Source: Anastrepha obliqua (taxonomy: Eukaryota > Arthropoda > Insecta > Diptera > Tephritidae). Taken from it: a stretch of 64,000 nucleotides of DNA. Position numbers and translations under genes: made by a program. The notes beneath the pieces are model-generated. The model was given only the letters and a program-made list of their open reading frames with translations, made no database searches and had not been told where the DNA came from. Location of the stretch: assembly GCF_027943255.1 (NCBI RefSeq), contig NC_072893.1, positions 28,728,001 through 28,792,000 on the forward strand, given 5' to 3'. Positions 50,310 to 60,423 of this stretch are shown one piece after another (within the stretch, counting starts at the first letter, position 1; the number at the start of each line of letters is the position of its first letter).

Positions 50310-50770
50310 TTATGCATAGCACTACAGCTCGGGGTGAGCTTTAGCTTCCTCCACAATTTTCCTCCATTCATCTCGCTCCATAGCCATACTACGATAGTTC
50401 GTCGCTCCTATGCTTCTTAGATAGTCCTCAACGGCGTCCAACCATCGCTTCGCGGTCGTCCTCTTCGCTTTTTATCATTCATGCGCGCACCCAAAACTTT
50501 GCGAGGTATTCTTTCATCTGGCATTCTGCTAACGTATCCTAGCCATCGGATGCGCTGCGATTTAGCAAACCGCAGGAAATTTTCACCTGGTAGGGCTTCC
50601 TCTAGCTCGATATTATATCTAATGCGATAGAGACCGCTTTCTTCTCGTACTGGACCCAGCATTCTTCTGTCCAATATGCTTGATTGTGTAATTGCATCTG
50701 CTTTCAGTGTCCACGTTTCACATCCATCTGTTGCCACTGGTCGAATCAGGTTTTATATATTTTGAGTTTC
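50310..50770 (-). pseudogene. RTE/CR1-like RT C-terminus
   Basis: Minus-strand frame 50737-50417: CETWTLKADAITQSSILDRR, MLGPVREESGLYRIRYNIEL, EEALPGENFLRFAKSQRIRW, LGYVSRMPDERIPRKVLGAR, KKRRGRPRSDGW. After a frameshift an end of the YRSMAMERDEW type near 50390. It resembles the RT C-terminal region of insect non-LTR families without RNase H. It differs from the 28565 and 38310 families. Confidence 0.78.
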
Positions 50771-50829
50771 GTTCTTCTACTCAAAAAACATGAAAGAAGA
50801 AAAAAATGCCTTTTAACAGTTTAACGTGG

Positions 50830-51105
50830 GCAAAATATGCCTTGTTTGCAGCCAGACCGTGGTCTTGGTAAGCAATCATTGTCCATCGGTTCTACTGAGA
50901 AGCAGTCCTAGTATGGTCTGGCGCTTTTCTCAACGTGTTAAGTCTTGCGAGGTATTTCATTTTGCTTTCACTGATCTTTTTTCCAAAGATTTCTGCTTTT
51001 GTCCAAATAATTTTGTTTTTATTTGGAGTGCTTGGAATACTTCTTTTCTCTTTCTATTTCTCGCGAGGATGAGCAGGTCATCAGCAAAGCCACACATTTG
51101 GGAAG
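50830..51105 (-). pseudogene. Non-LTR RT active-site fragment (FADD)
   Basis: Minus-strand reading from about 51100: MCGFADDLLILARNRKRKEV, FQALQIKTKLFGQKQKSLEK. FADD is the RT active-site box, and the following basic helix and W.....L..N..KT region is degenerate. May be the upstream part of the 50310-50770 relic or a separate insertion. Confidence 0.6.
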
Positions 51106-51289
51106 TTTTTTATATTTATTTATTTATTCTATTAATAGTCTAAAAAATACAGTATTTCTTACAGACTATGAAAACAGATAAATGCTAAATAAATCAATCA
51201 AAGTAAAATTAAACTTATAATTAGCTAGTTTCAATTGTAATGAGTGAAAGAAAAAGAAAACATTTCTTATAATTTACAGAGGAAAATTA

Positions 51290-51760
51290 TTAGATAATAC
51301 TGAGAATTGAGTACAACAATTCACTTAGTACCAATTTGAAGTAGTTCTTTGTGGAAGAAAAATCCAGGCCAGTATGATTTGAAAGCCAATTAAAATCTCC
51401 CAGAGTTCAAGAAATCGGAGCTTTGGAAGCATAATTAGTTCTTACCATCCCTAACCAAAAAATATCATGATTCCGTAAACTTCGCTGAGGAATATAGAAA
51501 TTGACTTTCTCGAGTAGCAATGGGGAGTCAATATCCCCATTTATTAAAACGAAAAGGAAAGTAATAAGGCAAACAGCACACCGTCCAGCCATTTGTCACA
51601 GCCGGGCATTGAGAACAAATGAAAATATAGAACACGTCGCTGTAAGTTTGCACGAGAATCCGTGTCAGTCCGTGCGCTAGAGAGAGACTCCCAAAACCTA
51701 TTGTCCATGAGACAATGTTGGAGCAAAATTGCGGGTATTGGTCACCTAGAGGGCAGAACC
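51290..51760 (-). pseudogene. Jockey-like ORF2 C-terminus
   Basis: Minus-strand frames: from 51726 DNRFWESL (shifted), then 51592-51407 RCAVCLITFLFVLINGDIDS, PLLLEKVNFYIPQRSLRNHD, FWLGMVRTNYASKAP. This is the ...RR....FL..LL.G.ID...LL..+.F..P.R.LR.....F......TNYG...P pattern at the end of Jockey-clade ORF2. An ATTTATTTATTT stretch at 51113-51130 may be the 3' tail of this minus-strand copy. Confidence 0.7.
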
Positions 51761-51776
51761 TACTATTAAAATATCA

Positions 51777-52525
51777 GCAGTCACTTCACAATCTCCAAGT
51801 GACGGTTTGGTGCAGTGAAATAATAGCGATATTTCTTTGACTAGTTTGGATCTACACTATGGCGTCGCAGCTTTGATAGCAGCTTGACTATCGGAAGAAA
51901 TGTTAATTCTCCTTCGCTCCCACGTTCTCTAAGGAAAGAATTCGACCTGAAAAACACCATCAGTATTCGGCAATTTTAAGAAAATAGATAAACTCCACCG
52001 ACTTCCGATTCGATGTAGGAGCCGGCAGTGAAGATAGAAGTACCAGCTTCGATGCAGATTTCCCCTCGTTTTAATCCTCCTTACATGGCAGTATTGCCCT
52101 GGCATGACCGTCAAACTCCAGCAGTCACTTTACAGTCCCAAAGTGACGGTTTGATGTGCATTTTCATGCAGTGAAATAATAGGACAAAATTGTTTTTACT
52201 AGTTTGGATCTGCACCATGGCGTCGTCAGGACCTTGATAGCAGCTTGACTATCGGAAGGAATGTTTATATCTCCCTCGCTCCTACGTTCTCTAAGCAAAG
52301 AACTCTGGCTGAAAAACACTAGCAGTATTCGGAAATTTTAAGGAAATAGATTAACTCCACCGACTCCGGATTCCATTTTAGAGCCGGCAGTGAAAATAGA
52401 AGTACGATGCAGATTTCCCCTCGTTCTACTCCTATCTACTTGGCAGCATTGCCCTGGCACGACCGTCAAACTCCTGCAGTCACGTTTGGTGTGCATTGTC
52501 ATGCAGTGAAATAATAGGACGATAT
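51777..52525 (-). repeat. Tandem duplication of a ~350-bp R1-like RNase H segment
   Basis: Two full units (51777-52122, 52123-52474) and a third partial (52475-52525). Each begins GCAGTCAC followed by GTGACGGTTTGG or a variant and GCAGTGAAATAATAG. On the minus strand each unit shows RNase H pieces: a TAGSYIESEVGG-type line (TDGSK region), LPNTDGVFQVEF and INISSDSQAAIKA in changing frames. Sequence resembles the 31880 family. Unit length and order show a head-to-tail duplication after insertion, not separate insertions. Confidence 0.75.
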
Positions 52526-52619
52526 TTTTTGGAAAATCGTCAGTGGTCGGTGTCTCTTATCGGCGCATACTGGGCATTTATTTTCTGTCAAGAGTTCTCT
52601 AATTATTCCTTCCTTCAAT

Positions 52620-52965
52620 ATTCACATATAGTTTCAGCAAGATGGCACCACACCGTACACGGGCGGAGAGACCATGGCGATACTACGTGATTTCTTCCCT
52701 AACAAAGTATCTTCTTTCCTATCTTACCCCTATAGACTTTTTTCTGTGGAGTTACCTCAAAATTAAACTCAATGAAAAGAGCCCAAGGACCATCTTAGCA
52801 CTAAAAGAAAATATCGTTTGCGAGGTTAATGACACCCCGATGTCACTTCCCCAGCGGGTGGCACGGAGTACAGAGGCCAGTTTCCAAGATTGTGTCCGAC
52901 GTTGCGGCCAACATTTAGAGGAAACCTTTGTAATAGTTATTGAAATAAACGTTTATCGTTAGTAA
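52620..52965 (+). pseudogene. DD41D-type transposase C-terminal fragment
   Basis: Plus-strand reading: FQQDGTTPYTGGETMAILRD from 52630 (second aspartate), then in a shifted frame (52720 on) LTPIDFFLWSYLKIKLN (third aspartate), TILALKENIVCEVNDTP, RVARSTEASFQDCVRRCGQH. It is like the other DD41D-type proteins in the window but clearly a different family. N-terminus and TIRs missing. Confidence 0.72.
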
Positions 52966-52974
52966 TTATTTTTG

Positions 52975-53960
52975 CTACTTGCACCAAGGTATCGCGTAAA
53001 GAATCTTCGCAGTAAGAGAAACCCTTTCCAAGACTCCCTCAAGAGGGATATTGCCCAGAATGATAGCAGCCAAAACCCTCCTCCAACAACTCTAGATGCA
53101 GGGCACAGATTGGGACAAAACTGTCAAACCTCCTTCCACAAATTGGACTCTTTCCGGAAAAATCTCACGGAAATCGAAGCCATTAAGATACCACGATGGG
53201 TACAGTTTACTCCAGATAAACCAATCCAAATACATGGGTTTTCTGCCGCCTCTGAAAGAGCCTACTGCACCTACGAATATTTGAGGGTTCAACAAAGCGA
53301 AACCTCAACAACCTCGCATTTACTCGTAGCAAAAAGCAAAGCCGCACCTCTACAAACCGTTTCTCTCCCACGGTTAGAACTTTGCGGAGCAGTTCTCCTC
53401 TCAAAGCTAGTAAAATAGTTCAGAAGTCAGATCAATCTTCCAATTCATGACATAATATTGTGGACAGACTCCTCAATTGTTTTAGACTGGATGGAAAAAC
53501 CACCATGGGTATGGAAAACGTACATTGCAAACAGAACGACCGAGATCGTTAAAACCGTCAGCAACGCTACGTGGCGGCATGTCTCCAGCGCCAGTAATCC
53601 AGCAGACCTAGGCACTCGAGGAGCCAAGCCAAAGGATCTCGTGAATTACTCAGTGTGGTGGACAGGCCTGGAATGGCTAACAAAGCCACCCATACTCTGG
53701 CCAAAACTCCCGTCCAACCACCAATATCCACCAGAACACAGAAAAATAGATGTATTTCATTCTATAAATACACCTGATCCATTTGACCGTTTCTCGCCTT
53801 GCCCAAACGCTCTCCGAGTAGTAGCATATGTATTTCGATTTGCGCATAAAGCCAGGAAAATACCGAGTTCATCCTCACTCACTTAAACGCACGAAGAAAT
53901 ATACCCAGCTAAGGCGCGCCTCATCCTCAATACACTTACTTTGTTGTTTGCCTGCTGTCG
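52975..53960 (+). pseudogene. BEL/Pao LTR retrotransposon pol fragment (RNase H region)
   Basis: Plus-strand frame 52972-53418 ends with TSHLLVAKSKAAPLQTVSLP and RLELCGAVLLSKLVK, followed by a stop. The next frame (53458-53886) begins WTDSSIVLDWMEKPPWVWKT and continues YIANRTTEIVK, WRHVSSASNPADLGTRGA, VWWTGLEWLTKPPILWP. These are the RT-RNase H junction blocks of BEL/Pao pol, upstream of integrase. The first RNase H aspartate appears as FSAASERAY (Asp changed to Ala). No protease, RT core, integrase or LTR is attached. A dead internal fragment of a retroelement. Confidence 0.85.
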
Positions 53961-54109
53961 ATACCGTTAAACATTAATAATGTTGTTCAAAGTCATAGCA
54001 ATATCAAAAAGTCAACGATGTCAGGTTGCTTGCTGTTTTATCACTACTGGTTTTCGCTTCTTAGTTACTTTTAATTGCCCTGCGAAGACGAATAAATTTA
54101 ATCGTCGTT

Positions 54110-54955
54110 TAGGTCGACGTATACCAGCGAAGCTCTGTCAAGGTAGGAAATAACCTCTCCGTGCCATTCAATATCGTTCGAGGTTTCAGACAAGGCGATC
54201 CACTGTCATGCAACCTCTTCAACTTCGTGATGAAAGAGATGCTCCGAAAAGCAGGTGTTCATCGTAATGGCACTATTTTCTACAAATGTGTCCAGCTCCT
54301 TGCGTACGCCGATGACATTGACATTATCGGCCGCTGTAAGCGAGATGTCACGGCTGCGTTTTCTGCTATCGAAAAGGAATCTTCATGAGTGGGTCTGGCG
54401 GTGAACGAGGGTAAAACGAAGTATATGCTGTCTACAACGCGGAACACACGGCGTGTAGGAACGCACGTCATTGCGGACAACTATACCTTCGAAATTGTGC
54501 CAGAATTTATTTATCTAGGCACCGCCGTTAACAGCAACAACGATATCGGCCTGGAGATCAAACGGAGAATCACTCTTGCTAATAGGTGTTACTATGGGCT
54601 AAGTAAGCAATTGAATAGTCGAAGACTACCGTTCAAGAATGAACCACGAGCTGTATGAGGTCTAAGCCGACATTGACGTAGTTCAACGCATCGCCATCCA
54701 AAGCCTGCGTTGGCTAGGGCATGTCGTGTGTATGGATGAAGAAGCTCCAGCAAAGAAGGTGTTCGAGGGCGAAGTCCAAGGGAGCCGACGCAGAGGAAGA
54801 CCATTGCTCCGGTGGAAAGACCAGGTGGAGGAAACCCTATGCTCGCTTGGTGTACAGAATTGGAGAAGGCGCGCGCGGAGCAGAGGCGCCTGGAGAGAAC
54901 TAGTGAGGTCGGCCGTAACTCGGTAACGGATGGTTATGGCCACCTAAGTAAGTAA
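54110..54955 (+). pseudogene. RTE-like RT: active site to ORF end, one stop and a deletion
   Basis: Plus-strand frame from about 54130: VPFNIVRGFRQGDPLSCNLF, LLAYADDIDIIGRCKRDVTA (active-site YADD near 54305), AAFSAIEKES, a TGA (54386-54388), VGLAVNEGKTKYMLST, FEIVPEFIYLGTAVNSNNDI, LEIKRRITLANRCYYGLSKQ. It then jumps (deletion near 54640) to NHELYEV and, in a shifted frame, MDEEAPAKKVFEGEVQGSRR, RGRPLLRWKDQVEETLCSLG, NWRRRARSRGAWRE, with a stop at 54924. The 3' end has a short AAGT repeat (TAAGTAAGTAAGTT, about 54945), an RTE-type tail. RNase H absent. Confidence 0.83.
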
Positions 54956-54959
54956 GTTA

Positions 54960-56520
54960 GGTCGAGGTTTAGGTCGATTCAATTTTGGTTTATGTCCTCA
55001 ACACTTTTAATTTCGAATCTGAATCCGAAATGGCAACTCTCAGCGTATCATGGATGCGAATTTATGGCCATACCGCAAAACCGTATCCGATAGCGTTCTG
55101 GAGTAATTGATACCCTATGCTCCACTAGGAGTTAAAGGAAAACATGTAAGTATATACATTAAATATTTTAATTGCTAATTCTGCCATCGGACAAGCAAAT
55201 ATTACGAAATAATTCAGAAATTTAACAGTAACACCCGCTTCTCTGTTACCGCTGCGAACCGCCAAGGAAAAATTCCTATACAGGGGTTGATCGTGATCTT
55301 ATCACTTTTTACACTAGTTTCACAAATGATATCACCAAAAGTACATGCATACTTACATACATACATACACACCTATTCATGCAAGTAGATCACAAAACAA
55401 AAGCAACATCCAAAAAAAGCATTATTTTCAAGTTCAGTTCCGGCTTGCCCAGCGATCGTAGATTACAACGACCCACCCCAAAATGCAACAGCATCCTGAG
55501 TGATCACAAACCAACAACGAACCATAAACGAGTAAATCTCGGCGCATAACTGAATGAGTAAATGAATGCGAGCCTTTGCATGCTCAAATATGCAACAATC
55601 GCACCTTCGGATCTCTAATTGAAATTTGCTTTTTGACATGCGATATGTTTTGCCAACCTTTGACGACAATCTCTGCGATCGGTGTAATTATGTCGCATGT
55701 AAATCATATCCAGATCGAAGTTGCCAAAAAAAAACACACACACATACAACAACAACACTGCAACATGCACTATGCACATAGACGGAAAAGAAGTATCGCA
55801 ACACTTCATTCATTTTACGTAATGAATACCATTATTGCGCCAAGGATTACTTAATCCTGCAACAGATAGACACCGAAATGGTATTGAAAAAGTGTAAACC
55901 GTTCGAAGGCTCAGTTAAAGGAATACTTCACATGTACCTGAGCGCGTAAGATTCATTCAGAAAATCCTTTGTGCCTGTAACCGGCTAAGAAAATGCATTT
56001 TGTTAAGCCGGAACCGTATGGACGCTGCCAATGGCTGAGTAAACCAAACCCATCGCTTGCGTAAACGTAAACAATATGAATTTTTTGAAGTAATGAAATT
56101 TAGTAAGTACATATCTGAGGTTTAAATCTATTTATGTTAACAAATGTTGGCAACGAGCTTAAACGAAATACGACCGACTGAAATGCACACAAAACATATG
56201 GACATATCTATTCAAAGCAGCACTGCATTGCGATGAAATTTCATGAATAGAGCAGATCGATGGAGTGATTCGTACACTTGTTTCACGCAAAATTATTTCC
56301 AAGCAAAAACTCATTTCTAAGAACTGAACAGAATTTGAGTGTTTTCGAAATTTGGTTTGATATAAAGCGTAAATATTAAAAAGCAAACAAAATTAGTAAA
56401 GGAGCTCAAAAAATGACAATCAAACTTCATAAGTCCAAGTAACTCGCATTTGTCCAAAAGTTTATGTTGGAAAAATACCTTTCCATTGTCGTGTGCTAAA
56501 ATTTTAAAAACAAAATGGCT
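54960..56520. other. No recognised gene; TACA microsatellite
   Basis: Spacer with TACATACATACA at 55345-55373 and a CACACACATACAACAACA stretch near 55733-55758. Short open stretches on both strands (55463-55669, 55576-55854, 56159-56571) look like chance. Confidence 0.4.
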
Positions 56521-57115
56521 TAAGAGGTTAGGGGTAGTCGGAATTTTCAAAAAATTCGAACTTTTTTGCATTTTCTTAAATTATAATGTCATAAAAATAT
56601 TGTGTGAAAATTTGAAGTGAATCCGACAAATACATTTCGAGTTATTCAACAATTAACAAAGAGCGCTCGGGCAAAAAAAAAACAAAAACAAAAACTTTAA
56701 ATGCGTTTTTCTCAAAACTATGTTTTTTGAACTGGTGATTACTGTAACTTAAAACCCGCTTTGTAGATTTCAATAAAATTTATACAGCTTTTGAAAAACA
56801 TAAAAACTCGAGCCTGATTGAGGGATTTTTTTTTCAAAACTTTCAATTTTTTTAAACAATTAATTGCCGGTTTTTTTCTCGAAAAACTGAAAAATATTTC
56901 CTCAGGCCGCCATATTGTTGATTTTGAAAAAAGCTTTGATCTGGTACAAGATTATCTACTAATAAAACTAATTATTTTTTTGTCCGATTGATTTAAGAGG
57001 AATCTCCAAGGACTTGTGATGATCAACATCCTGAGAAACGGGCTCCACACAAATAGCGATAACTTTTACAATCATTAATTTTTTTTTTGAAATTTTGCTA
57101 AAGTCAAGTCGAAAC
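56521..57115. repeat. AT-rich unclassified repeat candidate
   Basis: Starts TTAAGAGGTTAGGGGTAGTC, then A/T runs with blocks such as CCGACAAATACATTTCGAGT and GCTCGAGC-like segments. Composition and length suggest an interspersed element or its UTR, but there is no TIR pair and no coding content. Not matched to a family. Confidence 0.3.
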
Positions 57116-57119
57116 ATGT

Positions 57120-57515
57120 TGTACGATTTGTTACCATTTGAAAGGTAGCATCATAATGCTTCTCTCATAGAAGTCTTGGTCCTTATTGGCGAAAAACTCT
57201 AGTATTCGATTTTCACAATCGTCTCGCGATACCGATTTCCTATCACTCAGGAAGTTTTGCAATGAGAGAAAAAGGTTACCACCATGGTTTGGTGCCAAGT
57301 CCACACTATGTAGTGGATGCATTACACTTCCCAACCAAGCTTGCGTTGTTCTGATGGAACACAACACCTCTTCTGTTGTCCCCTTCTGACCATTTCTGAT
57401 ACATCGCTAGCTTCGAACGGTCCAGTTGACAACAGTAGAGATCTGATTTCTTGTTTTGGAAGCACTAATAATAAATCATTCCTTGCAAGTCCCACCAAAT
57501 ATACAGTAGAACCTT
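57120..57515 (-). pseudogene. Degenerate mariner transposase C-terminal fragment
   Basis: Minus-strand reading: LLLVLPKQEIRSLLL upstream, QRKLGWE, then HPLHSVDLAPNHGGNLFLSL, QNFLSDRKSVSRDDCENRIL, EFFANKDQDFYERSIMMLP. The HPPYSPDLAPSDYHLFLSLQNFL...FF..KD.DFYERGI..LP.RW pattern identifies a mariner related to the 25583-26859 element. The YSPD and third-aspartate positions are mutated. It directly adjoins the R1-like relic at 57524. Confidence 0.7.
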
Positions 57516-57523
57516 TATGACCG

Positions 57524-58621
57524 TTAGTCCTGGTTTGGCCACCGTTTGAGCTGCTTCATTGGAATATAACCTAGATTTAGACACACTTTGCAAATTTCCA
57601 TCAGCCACGGTAGAATATTAGCAAGAGTTTCCTGGAACATTTTGGAAAAGATCCCGCCAGGGCCTGGAGATTTGAAAAGTGAAATTGATTTGATTGCCCA
57701 TGCAACCTTCTCTTTTGTGACTATAACATCGGCAAGATGCTGTGTGTCATAGCGGCTCCGCCAGATTCTCCCAACATCGCTATCGTGAGTGCTACATCCC
57801 GGAAAATGAGAGTTTAAGAGAAGTTCTAGAAAATCTTCTGCCGTAGAAGTCCAAGTGCTATCTGGTCTTTTGACCCAAGAAGCCATTGAACGATCTTTGA
57901 ACAGATTACAGCTAAGCCGCGCAGAATCTCTGGTAGATTCAAGCGAAGAACAAAAATCTCTCCAGCTCTCAGTCTTGGCGGCCCTAGTTGCCTTTTTGTG
58001 ACATCTCCGACTTTCTCTGTACAGTTGCCAATTATCTGTTGAGTAGCTGAGATTAAAATTTGATCTGGCTTCTTCCCTTAATTTCGAGAGCTCATTGCTC
58101 CACTCCCTACTCTCAAGATTTTCAGTGAGAGTGATTTGGCTGATCAGAATTCTTCCTAACCTATTATTCACTACATTTTTGAACTTTTTCCAATTAGTTC
58201 TTAATGGGTTTCGATACGGTAAGAGTGTATCCATCCTCAGATCAAGCTCTTGAAGGATCAAGCTATGATCCGAGAAAGAATTTTTGTTGAAGACCCTCCA
58301 TTTTTCTACCCTTACTGAACTGTTTCCGGACAATAAAGGAACATCCTGCCTATCCCCTAAAGTACTCCGTACTAGGAAAGGTGAAGGTGGAGGTATTATC
58401 TCTGTTACATACCGTCAGTTTAGTATTAATAATAAAATCGGAAAAGACTCACCTCGATCGTTCGTCTCCGAGCTGCCCCATAGAGAGTGCCTCGCATTGG
58501 CATCGCATCCAAGTAGCAGGTTTTTGGTTTAAGCTTGAAGCACAAGCCGACGAGCCTCCTCGGGTGGGGCTGGCCGATCATGTGCCGCCATGTAGATTGA
58601 AGCAAGTATTATACCGACACC
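57524..58621 (-). pseudogene. R1-like non-LTR: endonuclease end, linker and RT start
   Basis: Minus-strand reading from 58621: IILASIYMAAHDRPAPPEEA, then a stop and LLLGCDANARHSLWGSSETN (endonuclease Asp, Asn, His), a frame change, SFSDHSLILQELD (SDH catalytic block, about residue 20 of the open frame 58333-57524), the linker TNWKKFKNVVNNRLG, WRDFCSSLESTRDSARL, LLLNSHFPGCSTHD, and the RT start SLFKSPGPGGIFSKMFQETL (D of SPG.DG replaced by Gly). The remaining RT is absent. The right edge is broken by the LOA-like element, whose 5' end lies at the G-run 58622-58633. Confidence 0.82.
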
Positions 58622-58974
58622 GGGGGGGGGGGGTTAAGTGTGTTTTGGTTCTATTATAGAGGTAGGGCACACAGAGGCGACTGGCAGGAACTGCCTAAAG
58701 CCTAAAGACCGACCATTGTGGTAATATTCCACTCCTGCACGAGGTGCCCCTGCTTTCGACCGAAAATGGCGGATCTAGAGAGGCAAACTCGAAAAAACCC
58801 GTAATCACAGGTGTTATTCGTACCGTGCCTAAGTGATGAATGGCACTACGTCAGTGTGTCTTTTAACGGTGACCTCCAGATACCGGGCGCCCTCTGGTTG
58901 TAATTAGCCTTACCGCAACACCGGGGCACTGTTGCGGCTTGACCTCCATTCCCCTTTACTCGTGGGATTCACTT

Positions 58975-60012
58975 ATGTCTGAAACAAACGATGAAAATAA
59001 AAACAAAGAAAAGGCAACAATGCCTTCTACAAACCAGGTCAGCAGTGACCTTTCGGCAGCCACTGTCGAACAACAACAATTGCCGCAGGCAACAAAAGGC
59101 AGCGAATGCCCGACCTCTGCCATAGCGCAATTAGAGATGGAAGTGGACGAAATGGACCTAGGGCCCATCGGGAAAACTTCCGCTCTATCACCAGAGGAAG
59201 AGGAGAAACTCTTAACTTCTCCCTCAAAAACCACAGGTTCGGCTAAGAATGGAGCGGAAATGGGAGTGAATCTGCGGCTCAGCGGTGCCGCCAGAAAGCG
59301 ACTCAGGTACCACCTGGGTAAAGGTCACTCCATTGAAGAAGCGCGACAACTAGCACAGCAGCCAATGAACCTAAAGCGTCAGCGCTCCAGCAGCACCACC
59401 CCTAAGCAAAGATCTCCCAAAAGAGCTAACTTAGTGGAAAGGACAACTGACCCATCAGAAGCCGAAAGGGCAAAGGCAGCAGTGCCTAACCTGGAGGTGA
59501 AAGAAGGGACGGCTAAAATGTCCTACAAGGATGCTGCATGTAGCACCAAGCTGGGTATCATACCACCTGATTATCCGGCAACGATATGGCCTACGGATAA
59601 ACTAAAGGCCATTCAACACGTTATCCTGGACAGCATAAGGAAAAAGCAGACTGGTGGTGCCAAGCCAATCTTTAACAGCTGCACCTTCCGCGCAGGATAC
59701 ATAGTTGTCTCATGTGGCAACGATGAAACAACCGACTGGTTAAAGGCAGCAATGCCTAAACTTGAACCATGGAAAGATGCGCAAATCAGGATCGTTTCAG
59801 AAAAGGACATACCAAGGCCTTTGATCTTCACATGCCTCTTTCCAGAACTGGACAGCACATCCACAGAGGACATCCTCAGCCTCCTGGATGGGCAAAACTC
59901 TGGCCTGAACGTTCAGGAATGGCGGGTACTACGTAGAGTACAAAAGGGTAAGGTGACGGAGCTAACCATCGCAATCGACCCCATCTCCGCCATTGTGATA
60001 AAAAAAAAATAA
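58975..60012 (+). CDS. LOA-like ORF1, N-terminal part with DUF4780-type domain
   Basis: 345 codons. ATG at 58975 chosen over an upstream non-ATG opening. Residues 1-85 are acidic/polar; about 98-125 carry LRLSGAARKRLRYHLGKGHS followed by IEEARQLA, a motif found in ORF1 of these LINEs; a basic Ser/Arg stretch follows (about 130-155). From about 183 (SYKDAACSTKLGIIPPDYPA) to the end is a DUF4780-type domain (TIWPTDKLKAIQHVILD, FRAGYIVVSCGNDETTDWLK, PWKDAQIRIVSEKDIPRP, VQEWRVLRRVQKGKVTELT). Such ORF1 proteins bind element RNA (family knowledge). The frame stops in a run of ten A (60000-60009), just before the expected end of the domain. Confidence 0.8.
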   Translation: MSETNDENKNKEKATMPSTNQVSSDLSAATVEQQQLPQATKGSECPTSAIAQLEMEVDEMDLGPIGKTSALSPEEEEKLLTSPSKTTGSAKNGAEMGVNLRLSGAARKRLRYHLGKGHSIEEARQLAQQPMNLKRQRSSSTTPKQRSPKRANLVERTTDPSEAERAKAAVPNLEVKEGTAKMSYKDAACSTKLGIIPPDYPATIWPTDKLKAIQHVILDSIRKKQTGGAKPIFNSCTFRAGYIVVSCGNDETTDWLKAAMPKLEPWKDAQIRIVSEKDIPRPLIFTCLFPELDSTSTEDILSLLDGQNSGLNVQEWRVLRRVQKGKVTELTIAIDPISAIVIKKK

Positions 60013-60421
60013 CTCCTGGTTGAACTATGGGTTTAGCACAGTTCAACTTAGAACTAAGGCCAAAACCCCGGAGAAGGATGCTGAATCAGAAGCGCCCAAG
60101 CCTCCCGCATTGCAGCGGACCGAGGAACAACCCTGCACTTCGGCATCGGCGATCGCAGCAACCGCAGTGAGCGTAACGCAAACTGATGAGCAGCCATGTT
60201 GCTCTAAAGATGCGCCACACGCCACCAAGCCTGCACCAATGTCAAGTGCTCAAAGGGTAGAGGAAGGCATAAGAATGCGACCCCCGCTTCGTGCCGACAA
60301 GAAAAATAATGGTCCAAAGAGGACCAAAAAAGGCGAACGTCACTCTACTGAGGAAGCGGCCTTGCTGGGTAGCAACAGAGGCAAGAAAAAGGCAGCCAGT
60401 GCCAAAAAACAGAGGCGATAA
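60013..60421 (+). CDS. ORF1 C-terminal part in the +1 frame
   Basis: Begins in the frame that follows the A-run. Reading one base fewer of A gives a continuous path from the DUF4780 domain into NYGFSTVQLRTK, which looks like the domain's natural end. The remaining 110 residues are Ala/Thr/Pro-rich then strongly basic (RADKKNNGPKRTKKGERH), a likely nucleic-acid-binding tail; no CCHC knuckle. The stop TAA at 60419-60421 overlaps the ORF2 ATG. An internal ATG at 60020 exists but the context favours a frameshifted continuation of ORF1. Confidence 0.68.
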
Positions 60422-60423
60422 TG
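60419..60423 (+). promoter_or_regulatory. TAATG stop-start overlap between ORF1 and ORF2
   Basis: The last codon of ORF1 (TAA 60419-60421) shares its final A with the ORF2 ATG (60421-60423). The same UAAUG arrangement in the silkworm LINE SART1 is known to support coupled termination-reinitiation of ORF2 (established knowledge). It decides the ORF2 start used here. Confidence 0.7.

Noticed and set aside
52972..53960. Endogenous retrovirus with env
   Set aside because: Only BEL/Pao pol blocks are visible; no envelope-type sequence or LTR nearby.
58956..59234. Minus-strand frames across the LOA-like ORF1 and similar antisense frames elsewhere
   Set aside because: They mirror the well-supported plus-strand ORF; no independent support.
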